A stretch of DNA of 5,169 nucleotides from Limisphaerales bacterium. GTDB taxonomy: Bacteria; Verrucomicrobiota; Verrucomicrobiia; Limisphaerales; UBA8199. Shown one piece after another: positions 1-5,169 of this stretch. The position numbers and the translations under genes were made by a program. Position 1 is the stretch's first letter, and every line of letters begins with the position of its first letter. Location: contig JANXQE010000007.1 of NCBI GenBank assembly GCA_025356925.1, forward strand, positions 1 to 5,169, written 5' to 3'. Below the pieces are notes generated by a model, which saw only the letters and a list, made by a program, of their open reading frames with translations, searched no databases and was not told the DNA's origin.

Positions 1-227
1 CACATCCGCGCCGCGTGGGAACAAAGCTGCAGAGCCACGGAAACACCCGGAGAAAAATCTTCCTCCAGAATCGGGCGCGGGCCAGCCGATCTCGTCTGCG
101 CACGCGGCCACTTTCCTGTGTTCAAACGAGTTTCTGCACCCTACACGTTTCGCTGCCTATCTGATCCTGATGACTGTTAAGAATTCCGCATGCGAAAACC
201 AGATAAAGTTGAGGAACTATCGGGCAA
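1..227. other. Unassigned stretch, no gene recognised
   Basis: I see no recognisable gene, RNA or repeat here. All three plus-strand frames are open from the left edge for 50 or more codons. One runs to a TAA at 178-180 and reads as an Arg/Ser-rich peptide of 59 residues without a familiar motif, so it could be the last part of a gene entering from the left, or chance in GC-rich DNA. Another frame continues past 227 over the neighbouring minus-strand gene and also matches nothing I know. No copy of the tRNA-Ser 3' end, which would mark an island attachment site, is visible here. Confidence 0.4.
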
Positions 228-932
228 TCAAACTGGGGGTAACTCCTGAGGTAGACGTTTTTGAGTCACAGCATCCAATTCCGCGGCGATTTGTTCCAAC
301 GGCACCGAAAAGCGGATCTGTTTGCCAAGGCTCACGGCCATGGTGTACGGGTGGACATGAAGGCCGCTGGCGCGAGGCACAAAGCTTTTCTTCCCTTTGG
401 GTGCTTTCGTCACGCCAGGTCGGCTCGGTAATCGTTCCCCGATTTTGCGCGTTTCGCTCATCATTCCGTCATACAATCCCATGACGAAGGCGCCTCGATC
501 GTCGATGCTCACTCCATCAACCCTGCTAAATCTGCCAAGAAGAGTGCGGAAACTGTTGGCGACGTGATCGGCTATTTTCGTCAGCCTGCGTGCCGTAGCT
601 GGGTCAGCTTCAGCCAGCAGTTCCTTGTCCCGATGCAGGCACCGGATTTTAGTTGCCGATTCGATTGCCCATTTCACGGAATTGGCCACATCAAATTCGT
701 TGCGTTCGAAGGCGTAAATCCGCTTTGCCTTGGCCGAAGGCTTGAAGACGCCAAAAAACAAATCTGGTGTCTCATCAGGGTCGGGCGCGCTGAAGTCGAG
801 CCGCGCCTTAAGCCGGGCTAGTTTCTTTTGGGCCTGGATTCTTTCGCCGTCTATTCCTCGCTCGACCAGAGCCTGCAATTTCTTAAGCAAAGCGCGCGCT
901 TTTGAGTCGGCTGGTTTCAAATTGGCTTTCAC
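228..932 (-). CDS. DUF2786-like hypothetical protein
   Basis: This encodes a predicted soluble 234-residue protein of unknown function. The N-terminal segment, about residues 14-47, is a charged helical stretch (LLKKLQALVERG, then Gln/Lys/Ala-rich, ending LARLKARLDF). It resembles the short DUF2786 domain, which often lies at the start of small proteins in phages, plasmids and islands. The region from about 138 to 234 contains AFVMGLYDGM and a basic linker (KAPKGKKSF), comparable in layout to the second domain of such proteins. No signal peptide, membrane segment or catalytic motif is visible. The start is the GTG at 930-932. The same frame has a TGA five codons upstream and no ATG near the N-terminus, and the GAGAAAG upstream is only a weak ribosome site. 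The 5' end overlaps the receiver-domain remnant by about 50 bases, so the N-terminus may have been reshaped by that rearrangement. The DUF2786 assignment is from memory of the family pattern; the open frame itself is solid. Confidence 0.55.
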   Translation of the reverse strand: MKANLKPADSKARALLKKLQALVERGIDGERIQAQKKLARLKARLDFSAPDPDETPDLFFGVFKPSAKAKRIYAFERNEFDVANSVKWAIESATKIRCLHRDKELLAEADPATARRLTKIADHVANSFRTLLGRFSRVDGVSIDDRGAFVMGLYDGMMSETRKIGERLPSRPGVTKAPKGKKSFVPRASGLHVHPYTMAVSLGKQIRFSVPLEQIAAELDAVTQKRLPQELPPV

Positions 933-1035
933 GCCGCGACTTTCTCATCTTGGCTTGTCCGGGGCAATGGCGAAGCAGCGTTTCAGTTACCACCTGGCGA
1001 AGCTCATCTAAACCGAATGGCTTGCTTATCCAAGA
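883..1035 (-). pseudogene. Response-regulator receiver domain, C-terminal remnant
   Basis: This frame is open for 50 codons between a TGA (1036-1038) and a TAA (883-885). It begins SWISKPFGLDELRQVVTETL, which is the classic end of a CheY-like receiver domain: the strand-5 Lys-Pro pair (the Lys contacts the phosphoryl group in intact receivers), followed by helix alpha-5. The phospho-acceptor Asp and the first four fifths of the domain are missing. Upstream, the DNA belongs to the recombinase in another frame. The tail after LLRHCPGQAKMRK is basic and unremarkable. It could derive from a single-domain response regulator or from the C-terminal receiver of a hybrid histidine kinase. No start codon or ribosome site is visible, so I treat it as a fragment joined here by rearrangement. 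The motif is clear; its origin is inference. Confidence 0.65.
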
Positions 1036-1510
1036 TCATCCTCAATGTCCCGATGGTGTTGTTGAAGGCGACCGGGCTGCATTTCTCGCCGAACCGCTGC
1101 GCCCAGTCCAGGCACTCATGACGGCTGATCTGCCTCACGTCGCGCTCGTTGAGGCCGGGCCAAGAGCGGAGAAGCGCTGCGACCCGCTCCTCCCGGTATT
1201 CCTTGGACCGTGGCTTCAAATGTATGTCTGCCTTGAGGCGCTCCTGGAAAGTGCCGACCGCTTCACCGAAGGTCATCTTTCCGCTCGCCGCGGCCACCCG
1301 ACTCTCGACGTTGCGACGTTCCTCTTTTTCGAAATCACCGAGACGCAGTTTGGCAACGGAGATACGATCGGTCTTGAGCGATTTTCGAATCAACTTGCCT
1401 TGGACCCGGATTCGAGCAAAGTATTTCCCCGATGGAATGTAGCGGATCAAATTTGAATACTGAGTCGTTGACCAGACGGGTTTCTGTCCGGCTCGCTTGT
1501 TCCTTTTCAT
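1004..1510 (-). pseudogene. Tyrosine recombinase (phage-type integrase), truncated
   Basis: This is the N-terminal part of a site-specific tyrosine recombinase. Residues 20-65 (NLIRYIPSGKYFARIRVQGK, then LIRKSLKTD and a Lys/Arg/Glu-rich run) look like the arm-type DNA-binding region. Residues 77-160 (KMTFGEAVGTF to FNNTIGTLRMIL) match the SAM-like core-binding domain. The frame then leaves the family pattern (DKQAIRFR) and stops at 168 residues. Full proteins of this type are roughly 350-400 residues, so the catalytic domain with its Arg-His-Arg-Tyr residues is absent and the product cannot recombine DNA alone. I chose the ATG at 1508-1510. The frame is open back to 1780, but that extension is antisense to the tRNA-Ser and encodes a familiar mis-annotated peptide (GEGFEPPVRL). 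No clear Shine-Dalgarno precedes the ATG. The gene lies on the 5' side of the tRNA, diverging from it. The break at about 1028-1038 joins the receiver-domain remnant. Confidence 0.8.
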
Positions 1511-1515
1511 GGGAA

Positions 1516-1541
1516 CAGTATCAAATTGCAGTATCAAATGG
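1516..1541. repeat. Tandem 13-bp direct repeat upstream of the integrase
   Basis: CAGTATCAAAT occurs at 1516-1526 and again at 1529-1539. Extended by two bases, the units are 13-mers with one mismatch (CAGTATCAAATTG and CAGTATCAAATGG) placed head to tail without a gap. They lie just upstream of the integrase ATG. Recombinase arm sites, an attachment-site core or an autoregulatory operator are all possible. The repeat is directly visible; its role is inference. Confidence 0.5.
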
Positions 1542-1556
1542 TTAATTACATTCTGA

Positions 1557-1581
1557 ATATTCAAGCGTAAGTGCTTGATAT
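1557..1581. repeat. Imperfect inverted repeat before the tRNA
   Basis: TCAAGC (1561-1566) pairs with GCTTGA (1573-1578) around a 6-base loop. ATA (1557-1559) and TAT (1579-1581) extend the arms if T1560 is bulged. The structure ends ten bases before the tRNA 5' end and is AT-rich with no T-tract, so it does not look like a standard terminator. It overlaps the TATAAA at 1579-1584, a possible tRNA -10 element for which I see no good -35. It may be a leader hairpin, a promoter-region symmetry or part of an attachment site. Confidence 0.35.
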
Positions 1582-1590
1582 AAAACGCGC

Positions 1591-1680
1591 GGAAGGGTGG
1601 CTGAGTGGTTAAAGGCACCTGACTCGAAATCAGGCGTACGGGTAACCGTACCGGGGGTTCGAATCCCTCCCCTTCCGCCA
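1591..1680 (+). tRNA. tRNA-Ser (anticodon CGA)
   Basis: A complete class II tRNA can be folded by hand. The acceptor stem GGAAGGG (1591-1597) pairs perfectly with CCCTTCC (1670-1676), followed by discriminator G1677 and an encoded CCA at 1678-1680. The D arm closes with GCT/GGC. The anticodon stem CCTGA (1618-1622)/TCAGG (1630-1634) holds the loop CTCGAAA, giving anticodon CGA at 1625-1627, which reads the serine codon UCG. The long variable arm, GTACGG (1636-1641) with CCGTAC (1646-1651) and a GTAA loop, is typical of serine tRNAs. The T arm has the loop TTCGAAT and a 5-bp stem with one G-U pair. The gene looks intact and functional. Serine tRNA genes are common integration targets, which suits the integrase remnant beside it, although that remnant is on the 5' side rather than the usual 3' side. 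Confidence 0.97.
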
Positions 1681-1695
1681 ATTTAATGGACCACT

Positions 1696-1701
1696 TATAA
1701 T
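1696..1701 (+). promoter_or_regulatory. Possible -10 element (TATAAT) upstream of the GH9 gene
   Basis: A perfect TATAAT lies 16 bases after the tRNA. At the usual spacing the -35 position falls on the tRNA 3' end (TTCCGC), which is a poor match. It could drive the glycosidase gene with a leader of about 140 bases, but an isolated hexamer in AT-rich DNA is weak evidence. Confidence 0.2.
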
Positions 1702-1781
1702 TTCGATCGTTCTGCCCCCGAACTTTTGAAATGTGTTCACCTGGTTTCCAAAGAGGTCGAGTCGAGCAGAATGCTTCCACC

Positions 1782-1794
1782 TTAGAAAATCTAA
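1782..1794. promoter_or_regulatory. Palindrome TTAGA-AAA-TCTAA in the GH9 upstream region
   Basis: This is a perfect 5-bp inverted repeat with a 3-base spacer, about 50 bases before the glycosidase start codon. It is positioned where a regulator could bind. It is short enough to occur by chance, and no second copy is seen in the window. Confidence 0.2.
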
Positions 1795-1845
1795 CCCAGT
1801 GCGAGTCCCTGCGACCGCAAGCGGCAGAACGGGAATTCTAGCCAT

Positions 1846-4746
1846 ATGAAATACTGCCTGTTCGTTCTGGCGTGCGGAGTCACCCTATGGGCAGCCGGCC
1901 AGGAAGCCATTCCGGATGGCTTCAAGGAATCCGCCGCCAACCGTTGGCTCAACAAGCAAGTGACGGCAAGCCGCGTTTTGGACGACATGGAAACCCCGGC
2001 CCATTGGACCGCCTTCACCACCGGAGCTCCACAGGTCGTGGATGCCCGGGCGGCCCAAAAAACAACCGAGCCCAGCCACGCCGTCGCCGAAATCACGTTC
2101 TCACGGGAGCGCTCGCGCAACGGCAACCAATCCCTACGGATGCGCGTGCCCACCCGGCTTGATGTCCCGGGGCCGAAAAGCGGGCGCGGGTGGGGCAGTG
2201 CGGGTGTTCGGCGGCAATTCGGCGGCGAGGACTGGCGCCAATTCAATCGCCTTTCGTTGTGGATTTACGCGGATTGCCCCGGATTCAACGTCGTTGCGCT
2301 GGAGCTGCGCCTTTACAACGAAGGCATTGAAAAGCTTCCCGCCGCTTTTGGACAGGAGGGTGAAACAACGCAGGTCTTGCGGAATCATGAATGGAACCAT
2401 GTGGTTTGGGAGATCGACAACGTGGCCAGAGACAAAGTGACCCGCTTCGAAATCTCCTGCCTGATGTCCGGCCACGAGCCGGAGGCGGCCGATGCCGTGA
2501 CTTATGACTTCAATCGTTTGGAACTGCAGAAGGTCGATGCGGACTACGTAGAAGGCTGGGACGTATGGCCCGGGCGCATCTCATACAGTCACACGGGCTA
2601 CCAGTCTGGCGCGACCAAGAACGCCATCGCCAGCGGGTTAAAAACAAAGCAATTCCGCTTAATCGACCAGGCAAACGGGCGAACGGTGCTTTCCAAGTCC
2701 ATCCAAACGGTGAGAACGCATTTAGGGGAATTTCAGATGATGGATTTTTCCGAGGTCCGGCAAAGCGGATCATACGTTCTAGAAGCCGGCAATGTGACCA
2801 CGCGCCCGTTCCGGATTGATCCGAACGTGTGGCGGCAAACGATTTTAAAGGCGATTAATTTCCTGTACTCCGAACGTTGTGGAATCGCAATCCCCGGCGT
2901 GCACGGTATTTGCCACCGCGACTGGACCGTCGTCCACGGCGACCAGCGGATCGTCATCAACGGAGGCTGGCACGATGCCGGCGATCTCACCCAGGGTCTC
3001 GGCAATACCGCGGAGATAGTTTATGGGCTGTTCAGCCTGGCCGAGCGTTTGCACGCGAGGGGCGAAGACCCGGAACTCTACGAGCGCGCGCTCGAAGAAG
3101 CGCGCTGGGGACTCGACTGGATTCTGAAGACCAGCTTTGGCGATGGTTACCGCAACCAGGGTTCTGTTAGCAGTCGTTGGACGGACGGCATCCTCGGAAA
3201 TTCCGATGACATCACGTCAACCGCCCGGAACAGCCCGATGGCGAACTTTACAGCCTCAGCCTCCGAAGCCATTGCCGGTCGCGTTCTGAAGGATTCGGAC
3301 CCACGGTTGGCAGCGTATTCCCTTAAGTTGGCAGAAACCGATTGGCGATTTGCCTGCGACGGAATGTCCACGACCAATGCGACGAGTGAACTCTGGCGCG
3401 GCACCTTTGACTCGGACAACGTGGAACATGAGGTGGCCTCCGTCGGTGTCCTGGCCTCGGTGGACCTGTGGCAAGCTACCGGGAACCAGCGCTATGCGGA
3501 CAAAGCCGTCGATTTGGCGGGAGTCATCTTAGCATCCCAGGAACGCAAGCGGCCGAATTGGGAGATTCCACTGCTCGGCTTTTTTTATACCGGCCGGGGA
3601 AAAGATCGTATCCTGCACTACTGCCACCGAGGCCGGGAGCAAGCGCCGATTCTCGCTTTGACTCGGCTATGTGACGCGTTCCCAAACCATCCCGATTGGA
3701 TGAAATGGTATTCGGCAGTAGCGCTGTATGCGCAATACCTAAAGACCGTCGCGAAATACACTGAACCCTACGGCGTGATGCCCGCTTCGATTTACCAGGC
3801 AGACGAGTATCGCACAGTGCCTGAGGCGAGGCGGGAATCGTTTCGGAACCAAGTCCTGAACGGCATATCGCTCGGAGAGGGGCACTACCTGAGGCTGTTT
3901 CCGGTCTGGATGGATTATCGCGGACACTTTGGAACGATTTTACCCCAGGCTCAGGCGCTGATTAACGCGGCACACCTGCGCGGCGACTTGGAGTCGGTAG
4001 CACTGGCGCAGCATCAGGCAGAGTGGGTGATTGGCCGGAATCCTTTCTCGCAGAGCGCGATGTATGGCGAAGGCTACGACTTCCCGCCCTTGTACGCGCC
4101 ATTCCCCGGCAACATAACCGGCGCGCTGCCGGTCGGCTTGCAAAGCCGCGGTGATCACGATGTTCCCTATTGGCCGGTGCAGAGCACTTGGACCTACAAG
4201 GAGGTTTGGGTACACCCTGTAGCACGCTGGATCTGGCTCATGCGCGACCTTGCCGGTCCGGCGCTCGTCGAAGGAAAGGCCGACTCCCCGGTTGAATTCA
4301 TCGCGACTGGCTCCGGACCCAGTGCCGTCATCCGGGCGCATCCGGTGAACGGACAGTTCCGGGCCATGTTGCCGGAGGGGACATACACTGTGCGAAGTCA
4401 CGCGGAGGAACAAACAGGGGTTTTCCTGCCCACCGGCTCATACTATCTGGATTTACGCCCCGGCCGGGCATTGGACTTTGCGATTTCGAAGGTCATGTCT
4501 GGCGATGGGGATGTACGGATCAGGGTTAGTGCGCGGGGCAGTGCCATTCACCGTTTCAGCATTCGCACGGATAACCTCGACCTCTCGGATTCACAGAAGG
4601 AATTGAACCTGCGCCGAGGGACCGCGGGCACTTTTGAGTGGCACGGCAGGATCCGCTCTGCGGACACACCCTGGGTTGCCGTTGTGGTAGCCGATGAGAA
4701 CCTGGGTACCAGGAAGGAACTGATGGGGGCTGCCTGGGAGCCTTGA
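1846..4746 (+). CDS. Secreted glycoside hydrolase family 9 protein (cellulase-like)
   Basis: This is a 966-residue exported enzyme of the GH9 type, an inverting beta-glycosidase family that mainly hydrolyses cellulose and related beta-glucans. Residues 1-18 form a signal peptide (cleavage likely after AAG18). Residues 45-230 look like a beta-sandwich, carbohydrate-binding-like region not assigned to a named family. Residues 242-325 match the CelD_N Ig-like domain that precedes many GH9 domains. The catalytic domain spans about 329-805. It has WHDAGD with Asp377 and Asp380 (water positioning and general base in the family), GRNPFSQSAMYGEGY at 730-744, and YKEVWVHP with Glu786 as the likely general acid. 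Residues 806-966 are beta-rich, with LPEGTYTVR resembling a carboxypeptidase-regulatory-like fold. The usual GH9 RHPHHR-type motif after GRNP is not seen, so substrate preference is uncertain. The ATG at 1846 is chosen because the signal peptide follows directly; GGGA at 1831-1834 is a weak ribosome site 11 bases upstream. The gene stands alone, downstream of the tRNA and convergent with the phospholipase remnant. Confidence 0.9.
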   Translation: MKYCLFVLACGVTLWAAGQEAIPDGFKESAANRWLNKQVTASRVLDDMETPAHWTAFTTGAPQVVDARAAQKTTEPSHAVAEITFSRERSRNGNQSLRMRVPTRLDVPGPKSGRGWGSAGVRRQFGGEDWRQFNRLSLWIYADCPGFNVVALELRLYNEGIEKLPAAFGQEGETTQVLRNHEWNHVVWEIDNVARDKVTRFEISCLMSGHEPEAADAVTYDFNRLELQKVDADYVEGWDVWPGRISYSHTGYQSGATKNAIASGLKTKQFRLIDQANGRTVLSKSIQTVRTHLGEFQMMDFSEVRQSGSYVLEAGNVTTRPFRIDPNVWRQTILKAINFLYSERCGIAIPGVHGICHRDWTVVHGDQRIVINGGWHDAGDLTQGLGNTAEIVYGLFSLAERLHARGEDPELYERALEEARWGLDWILKTSFGDGYRNQGSVSSRWTDGILGNSDDITSTARNSPMANFTASASEAIAGRVLKDSDPRLAAYSLKLAETDWRFACDGMSTTNATSELWRGTFDSDNVEHEVASVGVLASVDLWQATGNQRYADKAVDLAGVILASQERKRPNWEIPLLGFFYTGRGKDRILHYCHRGREQAPILALTRLCDAFPNHPDWMKWYSAVALYAQYLKTVAKYTEPYGVMPASIYQADEYRTVPEARRESFRNQVLNGISLGEGHYLRLFPVWMDYRGHFGTILPQAQALINAAHLRGDLESVALAQHQAEWVIGRNPFSQSAMYGEGYDFPPLYAPFPGNITGALPVGLQSRGDHDVPYWPVQSTWTYKEVWVHPVARWIWLMRDLAGPALVEGKADSPVEFIATGSGPSAVIRAHPVNGQFRAMLPEGTYTVRSHAEEQTGVFLPTGSYYLDLRPGRALDFAISKVMSGDGDVRIRVSARGSAIHRFSIRTDNLDLSDSQKELNLRRGTAGTFEWHGRIRSADTPWVAVVVADENLGTRKELMGAAWEP

Positions 4747-4749
4747 GAT

Positions 4750-4776
4750 CTCACGCTTTCTGCGTGAGGTTCACGC
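4750..4776. terminator. Alternative stem-loops between convergent genes
   Basis: CTCACGC (4750-4756) pairs with GCGTGAG (4762-4768) over a TTTCT loop. The same GCGTGA (4762-4767) can instead pair with a second TCACGC at 4771-4776 over a 3-base loop. The structure starts three bases after the glycosidase stop codon and sits between convergent reading frames, so a transcription-ending or mRNA-protecting role is reasonable. No T-tract follows on either strand, so a classic intrinsic terminator is not supported. Confidence 0.4.
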
Positions 4777-4809
4777 ATGACTCCGACGGAATATCTGCCA
4801 TCACCGATT

Positions 4810-5169
4810 TTAAATTCGCATCGCTCCGATGGCCGGATCGGTTTTGCTCGACTCGCCAGTTTCCATGTGGCCAGCGAACCGTCTGAGGAACGCCGGATTG
4901 TCCTTAACGGTAACTACGAGGTCATACCAGTGATCCGCGGGAGCGAGGTCCCAACTCGCCGCCAGACTGGTACCGGGAGCGATGGTGAGTGTACGCTGCC
5001 GGGACTCGCCCGGGCCGAGTGGATAGGCCGGGTCCTGCACCAGCTCATAGACGCGCGCGGACTTGCCCGCGTTTTGAAGCGTCAAAACGATCCTGCCTTG
5101 TGGTGATCTAACCTCCGCCTTCGATTTTCAAAACCCGAACCGGGACTGGAAGAACCTGACGTTGCCTGG
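4810..5169 (-). pseudogene. Phospholipase C (phosphocholine-type) C-terminal part, interrupted, partial
   Basis: This is the C-terminal end of a bacterial phospholipase C of the acid-phosphatase-like superfamily, which releases phosphorylated head groups from phospholipids outside the cytoplasm. The final 100 or so residues match the beta-sandwich repeat (DUF756) at the end of these enzymes: IVLTLQNAGK, a proline/glycine-rich middle, then WYDLVVTVKDNPAFLRRFAG and METGESSKTDPAIG, a very characteristic ending. The stop is TAA at 4810-4812. The frame is closed upstream by TGA at 5128-5130. Continuing past it in the same frame to the right edge gives PGNVRFFQSRFGF, which resembles the NGFFREFRG motif that precedes the last repeat in this family. 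This suggests a nonsense mutation, or a sequencing error, rather than a true gene start. A TTG at 5083-5085 could start a 91-residue fragment but is not a credible start. The catalytic domain would lie to the right of the window. The family call is strong; the broken state is likely but rests on one codon. Confidence 0.7.

Noticed and set aside
170..484. Plus-strand frame of 104 codons
   Set aside because: It mostly overlaps the DUF2786-like gene in antisense, has no convincing ribosome site, and its sequence has no recognisable domain.
902..1456. Plus-strand frame of 184 codons opposite the integrase
   Set aside because: It is the complement of a minus-strand region with clear recombinase and receiver signatures. 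Its own translation shows no family motif.
228..1680. A defence or other undescribed system built around the integrase and the small DUF protein
   Set aside because: The recombinase lacks its catalytic half, the neighbour is a gene fragment and no effector or nuclease motif is visible. Decay of a mobile element explains the region.
1511..1780. Upstream extension of the integrase frame to a start at 1780
   Set aside because: It is antisense to the tRNA-Ser and encodes a peptide known from many mis-annotated tRNA overlaps. The recombinase homology begins after 1510.
1846..1875. Lipoprotein signal (VLAC) at the GH9 N-terminus
   Set aside because: The hydrophobic stretch before Cys10 is too short and Leu at -2 is atypical. 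Cleavage after AAG18 fits better.
3940..4413. Minus-strand frame of 157 codons within the GH9 gene
   Set aside because: It is a shadow frame of a well-supported catalytic domain, with low-complexity Arg/Pro-rich translation.
1..5169. CRISPR array, rRNA or insertion-sequence ends
   Set aside because: No regularly spaced repeats, rRNA-like conserved segments, transposase motifs or paired terminal inverted repeats were seen.

Overview
The window (about 57-60% GC by eye) looks like chromosome from a Verrucomicrobiota-type bacterium, perhaps the Pedosphaera/Limisphaerales group. The clues are the style of the truncated tyrosine recombinase, a secreted multidomain GH9 glycosidase and a bacterial phospholipase C tail. 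This placement rests on recalled family resemblance, not on a search.

Layout. Positions 1-227 hold nothing I can assign. Positions 228-1510 are a decayed mobile-element flank read on the minus strand. In transcription order it contains a tyrosine recombinase gene cut off after its DNA-binding half (1510 to 1004), a fragment of a response-regulator receiver domain in another frame (1035 to 883), and a small DUF2786-like protein (932 to 228). An 11-13 bp direct repeat and an imperfect hairpin lie between the recombinase start and an intact tRNA-Ser(CGA) with encoded CCA (1591-1680, plus strand).

Positions 1846-4746 hold the main gene, a 966-residue exported glycoside hydrolase family 9 protein. 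Its order is signal peptide, unassigned beta-sandwich-like region, CelD_N-type Ig-like domain, GH9 (alpha/alpha)6 catalytic domain and a beta-rich C-terminal tail. It is probably used on plant or microbial polysaccharide outside the cytoplasm. A cluster of alternative stem-loops (4750-4776) separates it from a convergent, partial phospholipase C gene (4810 to beyond 5169, minus strand). That gene carries an in-frame TGA, so it looks broken.

The genes do not form one pathway or operon. The tRNA marks a likely boundary: mobile-element debris on its 5' side, host metabolic genes on its 3' side. I found no convincing undescribed system. The most useful leads are the recombinase/receiver junction, the repeats beside the tRNA, the divergent GH9 active-site region and the interrupted phospholipase.
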